A DNA stretch of 64,000 nt. Origin: Arcanobacterium pinnipediorum (GTDB taxonomy: Bacteria; Actinomycetota; Actinomycetes; Actinomycetales; Actinomycetaceae). The notes under the pieces were generated by a model. That model was not told the DNA's origin. It was given only the letters and a program-made list of their open reading frames with translations, and did no database searches. The DNA lies in NCBI RefSeq assembly GCF_023973165.1, contig NZ_CP099547.1:1116001-1180000 (forward strand), written 5' to 3'. Positions 1 through 10,086 of this stretch are shown piece after piece. The position numbers were made by a program, and so were the translations under genes. Numbering within the stretch: position 1 is the stretch's first letter; each line of letters opens with the position of its first letter.

Positions 1-1105
1 ATTTTGAAAAAACTGAAGCTCCTGCAGTAACCGGTTTAGTATGCCGTTCCTCGCCCCGAAGCTCGGCTAGTTGTTCGAGTAACGAACGCTGTTCGTCGTC
101 GAGATCGGTTGGAGTTACTACCGCCATCTGCAACTTCAAATCACCGCGCGTACCGCGATGTAATCTACCCACTCCCAAGCCCGGTAAGGTGATAATATCG
201 CCAGCTTGCATTCCTGGTTCGATCTTTATGGTGTGTGGACCGTCGAAGGTCTCCACATCGAGTGTGGTTCCTAAAGCTGCGGCAGTCATCGGAATTTCGA
301 TGGCACCAACCAAGTTATCGCCTTGGCGCGCAAAGAGCGGATCTTCACCAATATAGACTTCAAGGAACAAATCACCTGCTGGACCACCGGCTTGGCCAGC
401 ATCGCCACGTCCTTGCATGCGAATACGCATCCCGTTTTCTACACCGGCAGGAATATTGACCGTAACGGATCGGTTTGCTCGTACCCGGCCTTCACCTGCG
501 CACTCCGGGCATGGGGAGGTAATAATAGTGCCATATCCTTGGCATTGGTTACAGGCCACAACAGACACCATTTGGCCGAGAATCGAATTCGTGACGCGTT
601 GCATCGAGCCAGAACCGTGGCATTGTGGGCAGGTCACCGGTTCGGTGCCTGGCGCGCTCATGTTGCCATGGCACGTTCCACATTCGACCAGCGCATCGAT
701 GCTGATCTTCTTCTCCACCCCAAAAACTACCTCTTTGAGGTCTAAATCGAGACGAACTAGAGAATCTGCGCCGCGTCGAACCCGCGAAGCAGGTCCGCGC
801 TCAGCTGCCCCGCCGCCAAAGAAACTGGAGAAAATATCGCCGAATCCGCCGTCGAAAGCAAAGCCTGCGTTACCGAATCCGCCGCCACCGTTTTTGACTG
901 CATCTGCGCCACCCATGTCATACATTTGGCGCTTTTCTTTGTTCGACAGTACATCGTAGGCCTCAGAGACTTCTTTAAACTGTTCGGCGCCATCTGGCCC
1001 GGCGACGTCAGGATGGAGCTTACGCGCTAATTTGCGGTAAGCTTTCTTGATTTCTTCCGGGGTTGCATTCCGGTCTACACCAAGAGTTTGGTAATAATCA
1101 GCCAC
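1..1105 (-). CDS. dnaJ: Molecular chaperone DnaJ, C-terminal end cut by window edge
   Basis: Hsp40 co-chaperone that delivers unfolded clients to DnaK and stimulates its ATPase in the cytoplasm. I read it from a GTG at 1105 preceded by a GAAGGA ribosome binding site. The J domain is at the N-terminus with the HPD motif in KLHPDV near residue 34. The zinc region shows [24 protein letters not shown] and CPECAGEG, with the first repeat lacking its last glycine. The frame is open to base 1 with about 368 residues visible, ending in SVFSK, so only a few residues should be missing. It lies 38 bp behind hrcA on the same strand, the usual hrcA-dnaJ operon of actinobacteria. The zinc motifs and operon make the call secure. 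Confidence 0.96.
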   Translation of the reverse strand, partial: MADYYQTLGVDRNATPEEIKKAYRKLARKLHPDVAGPDGAEQFKEVSEAYDVLSNKEKRQMYDMGGADAVKNGGGGFGNAGFAFDGGFGDIFSSFFGGGAAERGPASRVRRGADSLVRLDLDLKEVVFGVEKKISIDALVECGTCHGNMSAPGTEPVTCPQCHGSGSMQRVTNSILGQMVSVVACNQCQGYGTIITSPCPECAGEGRVRANRSVTVNIPAGVENGMRIRMQGRGDAGQAGGPAGDLFLEVYIGEDPLFARQGDNLVGAIEIPMTAAALGTTLDVETFDGPHTIKIEPGMQAGDIITLPGLGVGRLHRGTRGDLKLQMAVVTPTDLDDEQRSLLEQLAELRGEERHTKPVTAGASVFSK

Positions 1106-1143
1106 GTGATCCTTCTTCGCTTATGTGGGTTGTGTGAAAAATA

Positions 1144-2172
1144 TTAGCGGGACTCATGCGTCCCAGAGAGAATATCGGATAAGTATTTTGCTACCGCATG
1201 CACCCCAGACATGGTGCGCTGATAGTCCATGCGTGTTGGACCAATGATCCCTAGCCGAGCAACTGAGGATTGGTTTGTTCCCGAATACGAGGTTGATACA
1301 ACCGAGGCGTTATCAATTTTTGCTTCAGTGTTTTCGCGGCCGATCTGGACTGCAAGGCCACCTTGAGTTGGTGCCAGCATGCGCATTAGCACAACTTGTT
1401 CTTCCAAGATGTCAAGTAAGTCAGACATTGTACCGTTGAAATCGGCATCGTATTGGGCGAGGTTCTTTCGTCCTGCAACAACAACGTGTTCTTCAGAATC
1501 AGCGGCTAAGACTTGAACGATCATCTCCCCGATTGTTTGCGCCAGGTTCGACGTCGATTCGGGGACGTCTGCGTAAACGTTGGCTAAGGCCTGATCTAGA
1601 TCGGAAAGTTTCTTGCCCACGCACTGGGCATTGACAATGTTGCGCACGGTGGCGATATTCTCACTCGTTGTTGGCTCGTTGAGCGTCAAGGTTCGCTCTT
1701 CGACTCGCCCTTCGTCGGTAATAATGATTAACAAGACCCGAAGTTGGCCTAACGGAACCAACTCCACATGGCGCAAAACTGTGCGACGCAGCGATGGATA
1801 TTGAATAATGGCAACTTGCCCGGTGATACGTGCTAACGCTCTTGTGGCGCGTTCTAAAACGTCATCAAGATCTTCGGCACATGTTAAGACCTTTTCTATG
1901 GCGCGACGTTCAGCAATCGAGAGCGGTTTGATGTCATGAATGGAATCGACAAACTCCCGGTATCCGGCATCTGTTGGTATGCGCCCTGCTGAGGTGTGGG
2001 GTTGAACGATGAGGCCAGCTTCTTCTAAGTGGGACATATCGTTTCGCACTGTTGCCGGAGAAACTCCTAGCTTATGCCGTTCGACAATACCTTTAGAACC
2101 AACAGGTTCGCGGGTGGCAACGTAGTCACGCACAATCGCGTTAAGCACGATTTTCTTGCGTTGATCTAACAC
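1144..2172 (-). CDS. hrcA: Heat-inducible transcription repressor HrcA
   Basis: Represses heat-shock operons by binding CIRCE operators; its folding depends on GroE, so chaperone shortage relieves repression. At 342 residues it has the family's usual length. The N-terminal winged helix is recognisable by EPVGSKGIV, GVSPATVRNDM and LEEAGLI, then HTSAGRIPTDAGYREFVD. The GAF-like dimerisation part follows, with a typical C-terminal segment GIIGPTRMDY. The upstream region carries a CIRCE element at 2239-2265, so the operon is likely autoregulated. dnaJ follows in the same direction. Confidence 0.97.
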   Translation of the reverse strand: MLDQRKKIVLNAIVRDYVATREPVGSKGIVERHKLGVSPATVRNDMSHLEEAGLIVQPHTSAGRIPTDAGYREFVDSIHDIKPLSIAERRAIEKVLTCAEDLDDVLERATRALARITGQVAIIQYPSLRRTVLRHVELVPLGQLRVLLIIITDEGRVEERTLTLNEPTTSENIATVRNIVNAQCVGKKLSDLDQALANVYADVPESTSNLAQTIGEMIVQVLAADSEEHVVVAGRKNLAQYDADFNGTMSDLLDILEEQVVLMRMLAPTQGGLAVQIGRENTEAKIDNASVVSTSYSGTNQSSVARLGIIGPTRMDYQRTMSGVHAVAKYLSDILSGTHESR

Positions 2173-2238
2173 GTAACCTCCTTAATGCTATCTTCGCGGT
2201 TCACTGGTATCTAACTCGCAGTCTGCGGGCACATCGAG

Positions 2239-2265
2239 TTTGCACTCGCAGGCTCCGAGTGCCAA
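2239..2265. promoter_or_regulatory. CIRCE operator (HrcA binding site)
   Basis: Nine-base arms TTTGCACTC and GAGTGCCAA separated by nine bases. The consensus is TTAGCACTC-N9-GAGTGCTAA; each arm differs by one base and the GCACTC/GAGTGC core is intact. It lies 67 bp upstream of the hrcA start, between hrcA and the divergent DUF3097 gene, so HrcA should control hrcA-dnaJ and might also influence the divergent gene. Confidence 0.92.
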
Positions 2266-2472
2266 TTCTACGTCGGAAGGCTAGAAGTTTCATGATAGCG
2301 CACCACTGTGGTCGTCGATCTCACGTTGAGCGAACACAGCAGGTTTGAGATGCTATGTCAGTCTCATCGGTTCTTCGCTACCGGTACACCCTTCAAACTT
2401 AGCACCCGTTTGTTTGCACACACAGGCGTGGCGAATACACCCCGATCCATAGCCTCTTTTAAGCTAGTTGGC

Positions 2473-3339
2473 ATGAGTTTTGATCGCTATGGCTATGATG
2501 TTCTTGCTTCAGGTATGCATAAACCGAAAGCTGCCCGCCCACTGCCAGTAGAAGTTGGCATGGTATTAGAAGACGTGGCAACTGGATACGTGGGCGAGGT
2601 TGTGCGGATCGGAAAAGTTTCTGGACAATGGCAAATGGAATTAGAAGATCGCCAGGGGCATCGCCGCTCATTTGAACTAGGCAAGGGCTTTTGGTTCGAA
2701 GGAGTCGCCGTCGATCTCAAACCACCGGTAGCGAAACTCGTTTCTGGACGTGACGACGACGTGCGAACGGTTGCCGGAAAAACACTGACGGCTTCCGGGT
2801 CCTTACACGTAGCACACCGGGCGCGGGTGGCGCGGCCCTCACGTATCTGGGTCGAAGGCAAGCATGACGCTGAACTAGTTTCGAAAATCTGGGGTGAAGA
2901 TTTGGCGTACGAGGGCATCATGATTGAAGAACTGTTCGGTGCCGATCACTTGCTGGACGTCCTCGATGTTTTCAATCCGTCCGATGAGGTTCGTGCCGGG
3001 GTGCTCTTAGATCATCTGGTTCCTGGTTCCAAAGAATCACGAATTGCTCACGTGGCGATGCGCAGACCAGGCGTTTTAGTTCTCGGACACCCCTATGTTG
3101 ATGTGTGGCAGGCAGTAAAACCACGAACACTCGGAATCCAAGCGTGGCCAGATGTACCACGCGGTGAAGATATTAAAATCGGAACCCTAGCCCGCTTGGG
3201 TTGGGCACACGAGACTGGCGAAGATATTGGCTTGGGATGGAAACGTATTCTGGATTCTGTACACACCTACACTGATTTAGAGCCAGCCCTTTTGGGACGC
3301 ATGGAAGAACTGATTGATTTCGTTAGTGGCGGAAAGTAA
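2473..3339 (+). CDS. DUF3097 family protein
   Basis: Conserved actinobacterial protein of unknown biochemical function, commonly found near hrcA-dnaJ or hemW. I place the start at ATG 2473 (MSFDRYGYDVL, 288 residues), because that is where family similarity begins. The in-frame extension back to 2308 runs through the shared promoter region and looks non-coding. The N-terminal half (about 30-90) looks like a small beta domain with repeated hydrophobic strands. The C-terminal half contains IWVEGKHDAELVSKIWG and VLLDHLVPGSKESRIA, which resemble a TOPRIM-like fold (conserved E, then D-x-L pattern). That fold is my inference. It is divergent from hrcA and has no obvious operon partner. Confidence 0.85.
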   Translation: MSFDRYGYDVLASGMHKPKAARPLPVEVGMVLEDVATGYVGEVVRIGKVSGQWQMELEDRQGHRRSFELGKGFWFEGVAVDLKPPVAKLVSGRDDDVRTVAGKTLTASGSLHVAHRARVARPSRIWVEGKHDAELVSKIWGEDLAYEGIMIEELFGADHLLDVLDVFNPSDEVRAGVLLDHLVPGSKESRIAHVAMRRPGVLVLGHPYVDVWQAVKPRTLGIQAWPDVPRGEDIKIGTLARLGWAHETGEDIGLGWKRILDSVHTYTDLEPALLGRMEELIDFVSGGK

Positions 3340-3386
3340 CGGAATTCGCCAACGCAGCTCGTAAGCCCGAAGCACCGAAAACGAAT

Positions 3387-4004
3387 CTAGCTCCACACCT
3401 GTGCTGGCAACGTCTTCCCTATTGCACGAAGTTTGGCAATATTTTCCTCAAGGTAGTCGATAATATCGGGCCTACCATGCTCGGTGGGCACACCCACAGT
3501 GAGATGCTCACCGTGAAAATACAAAAACTCCATCTCAGTCCACGAGGTTATCGCAGTGCGTAGGTCTGGAGTGAAATAATCAGGCGTAGTACCAACAACA
3601 GTTCGTAGATCAAAAGTTTCGCTACGGTGTTTAACAAGGGCTTCAGCTAGTTGTGCAATTGCACCATCGGAGCGCTGGGCCAGCTGTAACGAAATAACAA
3701 GTTGATCATCACTACCGCGCCGGAGAGTTACCGCCTTCCAGGAATCTTTAGCTATCCCTTGGACCCCTGTTTGACCGGCAATTATTGGCCACATTTCCCC
3801 GGGAGTATGTGAGCCGAGTAAAAAGGACGTCGCTTCATCAATTTTCGGTTTAACTTTCCACCCTCGCTTTTTCATCGCTGCCGTGACGTGCGCATCGTCG
3901 TCCCACGCTCCTTGATGGCGCGAACCGATCAACACATAAATCATTCCCACCCCAATGAGAGCAAAGAAAAGTACTGTAATTCCCGGCATGATGTATGAGC
4001 CCAT
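3387..4004 (-). CDS. Hypothetical single-pass membrane protein
   Basis: A 205-residue protein I do not recognise. The first 30 residues hold one hydrophobic segment (ITVLFFALIGVGMIYVLIG) with no signal-peptidase site, so it is probably anchored in the membrane. The rest is soluble, with a basic patch (MKKRGWKVKPK) and an acidic, aromatic C-terminal half. It is convergent with the DUF3097 gene (47 bp between stops) and lies downstream of hemW with a 300-bp gap, so it may have its own promoter. An internal ATG at 3989 is an alternative start. Confidence 0.65.
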   Translation of the reverse strand: MGSYIMPGITVLFFALIGVGMIYVLIGSRHQGAWDDDAHVTAAMKKRGWKVKPKIDEATSFLLGSHTPGEMWPIIAGQTGVQGIAKDSWKAVTLRRGSDDQLVISLQLAQRSDGAIAQLAEALVKHRSETFDLRTVVGTTPDYFTPDLRTAITSWTEMEFLYFHGEHLTVGVPTEHGRPDIIDYLEENIAKLRAIGKTLPAQVWS

Positions 4005-4304
4005 GGCTAACCACTTTCTGATAGCTTAATCCTGTGTTGATTATAGCCGACGATGTATCAACTCTGATCTGCTCGGGGTGCCTGGAGACCCAGTTAGAAG
4101 ATAACAAGGGATAATTTCTGGCGCGCCAACCTAAGAAAAACACCGAGATGGATTCTTAATGCGTCAACCGCTGTTCTCGATGCATAAACTGCGGCTCCAA
4201 GCGTGACAATTTACTGATGTGCACACAGTTTGCATTTTGCGTCTGTAACGCGTCTTTTCTCGTTGAAAAACCTGAAAATGCAAAGTCTATGCACAGTATA
4301 AGAA
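4005..4304. other. Intergenic region with a distant 10-bp inverted repeat
   Basis: No convincing gene lies here; a short leftward frame at 3850-4143 overlaps the neighbour and has no homology I recognise. A perfect inverted repeat TTTGCATTTT (4229-4238) and AAAATGCAAA (4275-4284) flanks a 36-base spacer just downstream of the hemW stop codon. The spacer is long for an intrinsic terminator and there is no U-run. It could be a protein-binding dyad or a weak gene-end structure. Confidence 0.35.
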
Positions 4305-5495
4305 CTACCACAACGCCCGAATCACCGTATCTGCGAGCAACCGCCCGCGCAACGTCAAGACGATCCGCCCACCCAGCGCAGGCGCCGGATCGATGAGTTC
4401 ATCGGCAATCAGCCCCGCAACCACCGAAGGTTGCGTACCATCAGGAATAACGATGCCATCAGCAAGCCGCACCCCCAACATGATGTCTTCTTCTCGCCGC
4501 TCAGCAGCGCTCAAATGCTCCACATCAGCGACCGGCAACGTATCATCCAAAAGGTGCTGCGCATACGCACCTGGATGTTTCACATTCCAAAACCGCGTAC
4601 CGTTGATATGACTGTGTGCCCCCGGGCCATAACCCCACCAGTTAGTATTACGCCAGTAGGCCAGATTATGCCGCGAGTATTTCCCAGGCTTAGCCCAGTT
4701 CGATACCTCATACCAGGAATAGCCTGCTGCGCTCAACGCTGCCTCAGCCATTTCATATTTAGCAGCCTGTTCATCTGGATCAGTATCTGACAATTCACCG
4801 CGTCGCACCTGCCGGCCCATCGCAGTCCCCGGCTCAATCGTCAAACCATAGGCCGAAATATGCCCCGGATCCAACGCCACGGCGACGTCAAGGGAACGCT
4901 GCCAATCGTCACGGCTCTCCCCCGGCGCACCATAAATCAAGTCCACCGAAAACTCTAACCCGACCTCACGCGCCCACTGCGTCACTTTCGATACCTGGCC
5001 TGGAGTATGCTGACGCTCTAGCGTAGCCAAAACGTGCGGCACAGCGCTTTGCATACCGAACGAAACTCGCGTAAAACCGCCGTCTTTGAGCGTTTGTAAG
5101 GCTTGGCGATCAACGGTTTCCGGGTTGGCCTCCGTCGTTACTTCAGCTCCATCAACGACGCCGAACTGCCTGCGTAACGCATCAAGTACCACAACAAGTT
5201 GGGTTGCGTTGAGCATGGTGGGAGTGCCGCCACCGAAGAAGATCGAGGTCAGGCCCGTGCCATTTTCATGCCCAGTAAGATAGTGCGCGGACTGCGCAAT
5301 TTCACGCAGTACCGACTCATGGTAGTCACCAACCGATGCGCCGGTACCGAAATCGGTATTCGTATAGGTATTGAAATCACAGTATCCGCACCGCACCTGG
5401 CAAAACGGAATATGGACGTATGCGCCAAAACCAGCGCTCACATCAGAATCGGGAAGCAACAGCTCATGGGCTGGTTTCGGTGATAACCCAATCAC
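4305..5495 (-). CDS. hemW: Radical SAM heme chaperone HemW
   Basis: A 396-residue radical SAM protein of the coproporphyrinogen-oxidase-like family. The iron-sulfur motif is CQVRCGYCDF: three cysteines as CxxxCxxC followed by aspartate-phenylalanine. HemN has a fourth cysteine there, so I call HemW, a heme-binding insertion chaperone, rather than the oxygen-independent oxidase. The glycine-rich FFGGGTPTML and TTEANPETV signatures follow, and the C-terminal HemW domain is complete. It overlaps trmB by 4 bp (5492-5495) and so is the third gene of the lepA-trmB-hemW operon. Many genomes annotate this gene wrongly as hemN. Confidence 0.93.
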   Translation of the reverse strand: MIGLSPKPAHELLLPDSDVSAGFGAYVHIPFCQVRCGYCDFNTYTNTDFGTGASVGDYHESVLREIAQSAHYLTGHENGTGLTSIFFGGGTPTMLNATQLVVVLDALRRQFGVVDGAEVTTEANPETVDRQALQTLKDGGFTRVSFGMQSAVPHVLATLERQHTPGQVSKVTQWAREVGLEFSVDLIYGAPGESRDDWQRSLDVAVALDPGHISAYGLTIEPGTAMGRQVRRGELSDTDPDEQAAKYEMAEAALSAAGYSWYEVSNWAKPGKYSRHNLAYWRNTNWWGYGPGAHSHINGTRFWNVKHPGAYAQHLLDDTLPVADVEHLSAAERREEDIMLGVRLADGIVIPDGTQPSVVAGLIADELIDPAPALGGRIVLTLRGRLLADTVIRALW

Positions 5496-6310
5496 GGCAA
5501 CGTTATACGGTGGGCAACTGGTGCCGGCCTCGCAACCACATCATGAATTGTGCGGCCGGCATCAATACCGCGCTGTTCGAAGCGAGTCATGATTCGCCCG
5601 GTCCACCGAGGCGCAAATCCGCCAACGAAATCGCCTTCGTCGTTTGGATCTGGATTTTCACCCGGATGCAGATTCGTCAGCCATTGACTACGCTCAATAA
5701 CATCACGCATCTGCCAGGCATAGTTGTCCCAATCAGTGGCCATGCGCCATAGACCATCGTCAGCTAAAACGCCAGCGATCGTGCGCGCAAACGTCTCATT
5801 AACAATACGGCGCTTATGATGGCGGGTCTTGCGCCACGGATCGGGGAAGAACGTCCATACTTCCCTAGCCCGTGGGTTAGGCGCCTCAACATCGGTGCGG
5901 AAAATAATCGGTAGTGCCTGGGCAGCATCTACCTCCATCACACGAACATTCTCCACCCCTTCACGCACGGCAGCGTTCACACACCGCGCCACGCCAGGTG
6001 CCCACGCTTCCAACGCAAGGAAATTCCACTCCGAATGTTCCTTTGCCTGAGAAATAAGCTGTTCGCCAGAACCCGGGCCGATCTCGACCACAATCGGCGC
6101 AACTCGCCCAAAGGCAGCCGCCAGATCAATGAACGCATCATCGGCAATCGTCGTCTGGGCTTGACCGGCCGGATAGTCGATCACATAGTGCGGACCATGC
6201 TCAGCCATCACCTTTTCAAACTTATCCCCCAACCGCGAACCGCGGCGAGTGAACGAAATGATACGGCCGTAATTCTTGTTGCGCTCAGTTGGCTGGTTCG
6301 TCGTCGTCAC
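5492..6310 (-). CDS. trmB: tRNA (guanine-N7-)-methyltransferase TrmB
   Basis: Methylates N7 of guanosine 46 in the variable loop of tRNA using S-adenosylmethionine. The Rossmann SAM site is [11 protein letters not shown] (about 76-86) and the family signature is [17 protein letters not shown]. At 272 residues it is slightly long because of a basic N-terminal extension. The start is GTG at 6310, whose bases overlap the lepA stop (GTGA), and its stop overlaps the hemW start. It is therefore the tightly coupled middle gene of the operon. Confidence 0.95.
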   Translation of the reverse strand: MTTTNQPTERNKNYGRIISFTRRGSRLGDKFEKVMAEHGPHYVIDYPAGQAQTTIADDAFIDLAAAFGRVAPIVVEIGPGSGEQLISQAKEHSEWNFLALEAWAPGVARCVNAAVREGVENVRVMEVDAAQALPIIFRTDVEAPNPRAREVWTFFPDPWRKTRHHKRRIVNETFARTIAGVLADDGLWRMATDWDNYAWQMRDVIERSQWLTNLHPGENPDPNDEGDFVGGFAPRWTGRIMTRFEQRGIDAGRTIHDVVARPAPVAHRITLP

Positions 6311-8166
6311 TTCTTCTTAGCCTCCGGCATCTCCGAAGCCAACGCGGCCACAAAGGCTTCTTGCGGAACATCGACGCGACCAATGGACTTCATACGCTTC
6401 TTACCCGCCTTCTGCTTTTCAAGCAACTTACGCTTACGAGTAACATCACCGCCGTAACATTTAGCCAGCATATCTTTACGCAAGGCTTTGATTGTCTCGC
6501 GAGCAATAACACGAGTACCGATCGCAGCTTGGACTGGAATCTCGAACTGTTGCCGCGGAATGAGCGCCTTGAGCTTAGCAGTCATTTCCACACCATAATG
6601 GTAGGCGGCATCGCGGTGAACAATCGCCGAAAATGCGTCCACGGTTTCACCGTTGAGCAAGATATTAACCTTGACCAAATCCGCCATCTGCTCGCCCTCT
6701 TCTTTATAATCGAGCGAAGCATAACCCTTAGTGCGCGACTTGAGCTGATCGAAGAAATCAGTGACGATTTCAGCTAGTGGTAACTTGTAATGCAACTCCA
6801 CCCGATCTTCAGAGAGATAGTCCATTCCGCCCATAATTCCGCGACGTTGCTGACACAATTCCATCACAGAACCAACGTAATCCTTCGGTGTCAAAATCGT
6901 GGCCTCAACGAGCGGCTCATAAATTGATTTGATTTTGCCGTCCGGGAATTCCGACGGGTTAGCAACCACATGCTCTTCGCCTGCATCGGTGACTACTCGA
7001 TAAATAACCGAAGGTGCGGTTGCGATGAGGTCTAGATCAAACTCGCGTTCTAAGCGCTCGCGGATAATCTCCAGATGCAACAAACCCAGGAAGCCACAGC
7101 GGAAACCGAAACCAAGCGCAACGGATGTTTCTGGCTCGTAGGTCAGTGCAGCGTCGTTCAATTTCAACTTCTCCAGCGCATCACGCAAAGCTGGATAGTC
7201 TGAACCGTCGATCGGATAAATACCCGAGAACACCATCGGTTTTGGATCGCGATAACCGGCCAATGCGTGCTCAGCTCGTTTGCGCAAATCAGTGACTGTA
7301 TCACCAACACGCGATTGGCGGACGTCTTTGACGCCGGTGATCAGATAGCCGACCTCGCCAACGCCTAAGCCCTTCGACGGTTTGGGTTCGGGCGAGATAA
7401 CGCCGATTTCTAGCAGTTCGTGAGCAGTATCGGTAGCCATCATCGACACGCGCTGACGCGGCGTTAGGTTGCCGTCCACAACGCGAACATAGGTCACCAC
7501 TCCGCGATACGAATCGTAGACCGAATCGAAAATCATGGCGCGCGTAGGCGCATTCTCATCGCCAACCGGGGCGGGAACGTCTTTGACGATACGATCCAAT
7601 AGTTCCGCAACGCCCTGGCCAGTCTTGCCCGATACCCGAATCACGCTATCGGGATCAACGCCGAGCAAGGCTCCAATTTCTGCCGCATACTTCTCTGGAT
7701 AAGCGGCCGGTAAGTCAATCTTGTTGAGCACTGGAATAATGACCAGGTCATTTTCCATCGCCATATACAGGTTTGCTAGGGTTTGCGCTTCGATGCCTTG
7801 AGCTGCATCTACCAGCAAGATCGCACCTTCACACGCTGCTAGCGACCGCGAGACTTCATAAGAAAAATCGACGTGCCCAGGGGTGTCAATCATATTGAGC
7901 GCATACGCGTTGGAATTAACCGTCCATGGCATACGTACAGCTTGGGATTTGATGGTGATGCCGCGTTCGCGTTCGATATCCATCCGATCCAGGTATTGCG
8001 CGCGCATATCGCGTTCTGCAACCACACCAGTGAGCTGAAGCATCCGGTCAGCAAGTGTGGACTTTCCGTGATCGATGTGGGCAATAATACAAAAGTTACG
8101 GATCCGCGACGGATCAGTGGCGGCAGGCTCTATCGTTGCGAGCTCTGCGGCAGTTGATACAGGCAC
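6307..8166 (-). CDS. lepA: Elongation factor 4 (LepA)
   Basis: Ribosome-bound translational GTPase that promotes back-translocation or initiation-complex maturation. I choose GTG 8166 (PVSTAAEL, 619 residues) because GGAG lies 9 bases upstream; the frame extends to 8214 without support. GTPase motifs are AHIDHGKST (P loop), DTPGHVDF (G3) and NKIDLPAA (G4). The LepA-specific C-terminal domain shows KVNILLNGE and the lysine-rich end [16 protein letters not shown]. It is the first gene of the leftward operon with trmB and hemW, a common actinobacterial order of lepA and hemW. Confidence 0.97.
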   Translation of the reverse strand: MPVSTAAELATIEPAATDPSRIRNFCIIAHIDHGKSTLADRMLQLTGVVAERDMRAQYLDRMDIERERGITIKSQAVRMPWTVNSNAYALNMIDTPGHVDFSYEVSRSLAACEGAILLVDAAQGIEAQTLANLYMAMENDLVIIPVLNKIDLPAAYPEKYAAEIGALLGVDPDSVIRVSGKTGQGVAELLDRIVKDVPAPVGDENAPTRAMIFDSVYDSYRGVVTYVRVVDGNLTPRQRVSMMATDTAHELLEIGVISPEPKPSKGLGVGEVGYLITGVKDVRQSRVGDTVTDLRKRAEHALAGYRDPKPMVFSGIYPIDGSDYPALRDALEKLKLNDAALTYEPETSVALGFGFRCGFLGLLHLEIIRERLEREFDLDLIATAPSVIYRVVTDAGEEHVVANPSEFPDGKIKSIYEPLVEATILTPKDYVGSVMELCQQRRGIMGGMDYLSEDRVELHYKLPLAEIVTDFFDQLKSRTKGYASLDYKEEGEQMADLVKVNILLNGETVDAFSAIVHRDAAYHYGVEMTAKLKALIPRQQFEIPVQAAIGTRVIARETIKALRKDMLAKCYGGDVTRKRKLLEKQKAGKKRMKSIGRVDVPQEAFVAALASEMPEAKKK

Positions 8167-8243
8167 GTGTTCTCCTTTTCCTATAGTCGATCCCACGATA
8201 CCAGCGCTAAGCATATTGGCGCTCTTAGTGGCACACTTAGGTT

Positions 8244-8843
8244 ATGAGTATCACCGCAGGTTCGTTAAATTATCTTCTTCCAATTATTGAACGCTTCACT
8301 CGTTTACCTGGAAAAATCTTGGTTGGCGCCAGTGGCGTGGTTACCGCAGTGTCCTTGATTGTTGGCTGGTTTGCTGGCCGGGCGGCGACGACGTGGATCG
8401 GCTGGTGGCCGTTTGCCGTTTCAATGTTCTTCGCATTGGCTGTGGTTACGTTTGCTGTTTTGCGTTTCCGTCTAGAACGTGCCGTTGATGCCACAATCGA
8501 AAAACTCACCGGTAGCGTTGCTGATTCTACGGCGGTGACTATTATCGACGAAAATGGCAACCTAGTGGGAAATTCGCACTATTCTTTTGATGACGAAGTT
8601 CAGCGGGTACGAAACGCCCAACGTCAAGCCGATGCTCAAGCTGAGGCGGCTCGCAAACGCAATGTATTCTTAGCACGTGTCGAAGCTGCGCAACGAGCAG
8701 GAATTGCTGGTGCTGGTGGGGTTGAGAATGCGCCTTATTTGCGTGATGACTTACGGATAACGATCGTAACTGCGCTCTTGAGCATCGTTGCTATACCGGC
8801 AGGCTTTTTCACGATACTTGTTGGTTTAATTGTCTGGATTTAA
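8244..8843 (+). CDS. Hypothetical membrane protein with three predicted helices
   Basis: A 199-residue protein I cannot assign. Hydrophobic segments lie at about 25-45 and 54-73, and near the C-terminus at 174-198. Between them is a soluble part with a predicted amphipathic, alanine-rich and charged stretch (VQRVRNAQRQADAQAEAAR) that could form a short coiled coil. It is divergent from lepA with 77 bp between the starts. The next gene, a PH-domain membrane protein, follows 68 bp later, so the two may share a transcript. Confidence 0.7.
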   Translation: MSITAGSLNYLLPIIERFTRLPGKILVGASGVVTAVSLIVGWFAGRAATTWIGWWPFAVSMFFALAVVTFAVLRFRLERAVDATIEKLTGSVADSTAVTIIDENGNLVGNSHYSFDDEVQRVRNAQRQADAQAEAARKRNVFLARVEAAQRAGIAGAGGVENAPYLRDDLRITIVTALLSIVAIPAGFFTILVGLIVWI

Positions 8844-8911
8844 CGCCAGCTCTTAACTGTGTGGTAGATGTTAAGTGTCGAGTTTCGTAGCACCTGTGGC
8901 AGAATAAGGCT

Positions 8912-9412
8912 ATGGCATTATCAGAAAAACTACTTGGCCGCGATGAGCATGTCATTCGGCACATGCACGAGCATGTAAAAACTCTGTTGTGGAACGCGTG
9001 CGGACTTGTTCTGATCCTTGTCGCTTTCGGTTTCGCGCTGATCTTCCTTCCTGATTCGCTTCGTCCGTGGGGAACTTGGCTATCGATAGCTCTCGGCGTA
9101 GCTGGGATATTCGTCGTGTGGTTCTTGCCGTGGCTGCGATGGATGACATCGACATACACCATCACTAATCGTCGCATCATCACGCGCACCGGAATTTTTT
9201 CGAAAACTGGCCACGATATTCCGCTTGCGCGGGTATCTAATGTTGCCTATCAACACGATCTCATCGATCGCTTAGTTGGTGCCGGGACGCTTATCTTAGA
9301 AACCTCTGCCGCTCAACCGCTTGTGTTGCGTGACGTGCCACGAGTTGAAGAAGTCCACGTTGAGCTCACCGAACTTTTGTTCGCTACCGATAATGACGAA
9401 ATGGATGCCTGA
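8912..9412 (+). CDS. PH domain-containing membrane protein (bPH2/YdbS-like)
   Basis: A 166-residue protein with two adjacent transmembrane helices (about 24-46 and 53-75) followed by a bacterial PH-like domain. The domain signature is STYTITNRRIITRTGIFSK with IPLARVSNVAYQHDL and ILETSAAQ, typical of the DUF304/bPH2 family found in YdbS and YdbT. Function is membrane-associated but not known in detail. The stop codon is 2 bp before the next start, so it is co-transcribed with the PemK-like gene. Confidence 0.82.
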   Translation: MALSEKLLGRDEHVIRHMHEHVKTLLWNACGLVLILVAFGFALIFLPDSLRPWGTWLSIALGVAGIFVVWFLPWLRWMTSTYTITNRRIITRTGIFSKTGHDIPLARVSNVAYQHDLIDRLVGAGTLILETSAAQPLVLRDVPRVEEVHVELTELLFATDNDEMDA

Positions 9413-9414
9413 TA

Positions 9415-10008
9415 ATGAGTATATGGAATCGTGTCACGAGCCTGGTGATTGAGATTGGTCGCCAGGCGTTAAAAAACACCCAGTCAGCGTCCACGAAGCG
9501 CCGCAAATATCGACGCTCACCGAAATCGGCTTCTCAGCTTGGAAACCAGAAACAAGAAACTCAAGCTTTTCACCTACCTCTTCCTCATGAGCAAGCAATC
9601 GAGTACGACGTTCATACCCTTGGCTTGCCCCAATTTACTTACGCTCCGATCCGAAACGATGCCCCTGATCCTGGCGAAGTTGTCTGGGCGTGGGTGCCGT
9701 ATGAAGAAAACGACGGACGCGGCAAAGATCGCCCCGTCCTCGTCGTGGCAATGTATGGCCCTGACCATGTGGTTTTTGCCCAAACGACCTCTAAAGATCA
9801 CGATCACGATGCCGACGACGAAGCTCACTGGGGACGCTACTGGATGGATATCGGCTCTGGAGATTGGGATGACCGCCATCGGCAATCAGAAGTTCGCCTC
9901 AATCGGTTACTCATTGCTCATGTGGACCAGATTCGACGTACTGGTGGCAAACTAGACCAACAGATTTATGCCACCGTCGTTCGAGAGATTCAATCTTATC
10001 TGCGCTGA
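9415..10008 (+). CDS. PemK/MazF-like family protein
   Basis: A 197-residue protein. The C-terminal 120 residues resemble the actinobacterial branch of the PemK/MazF fold: PGEVVWAWVPYEENDGRGKDRPVLVVA corresponds to the first strands and the conserved loop and strand of MazF (split here as PGEVVWAWVPYEEND then GKDRPVLVVA). An N-terminal basic segment of about 50 residues (STKRRKYRRSPKSAS) precedes it and may bind nucleic acid. No antitoxin-like small gene flanks it, and the upstream partner is a PH-domain protein. It could therefore be a solitary RNA-binding relative rather than a toxin. Endoribonuclease activity is not shown by the sequence. Confidence 0.7.
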   Translation: MSIWNRVTSLVIEIGRQALKNTQSASTKRRKYRRSPKSASQLGNQKQETQAFHLPLPHEQAIEYDVHTLGLPQFTYAPIRNDAPDPGEVVWAWVPYEENDGRGKDRPVLVVAMYGPDHVVFAQTTSKDHDHDADDEAHWGRYWMDIGSGDWDDRHRQSEVRLNRLLIAHVDQIRRTGGKLDQQIYATVVREIQSYLR

Positions 10009-10086
10009 CATGGCGTCGTGACGCGTTGCATTGAAATCACAGGGTTTATGCGCTGATGAACTGCTATGCTGGTTCATGGACTTTAC

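Noticed and set aside
2308..2472. N-terminal extension of the DUF3097 protein
   Set aside because: Covers the divergent promoter region; the family N-terminus begins at MSFDRYG (2473).
4305..5495. Oxygen-independent coproporphyrinogen oxidase HemN
   Set aside because: The radical SAM motif has Phe where HemN has its fourth Cys, which marks HemW.
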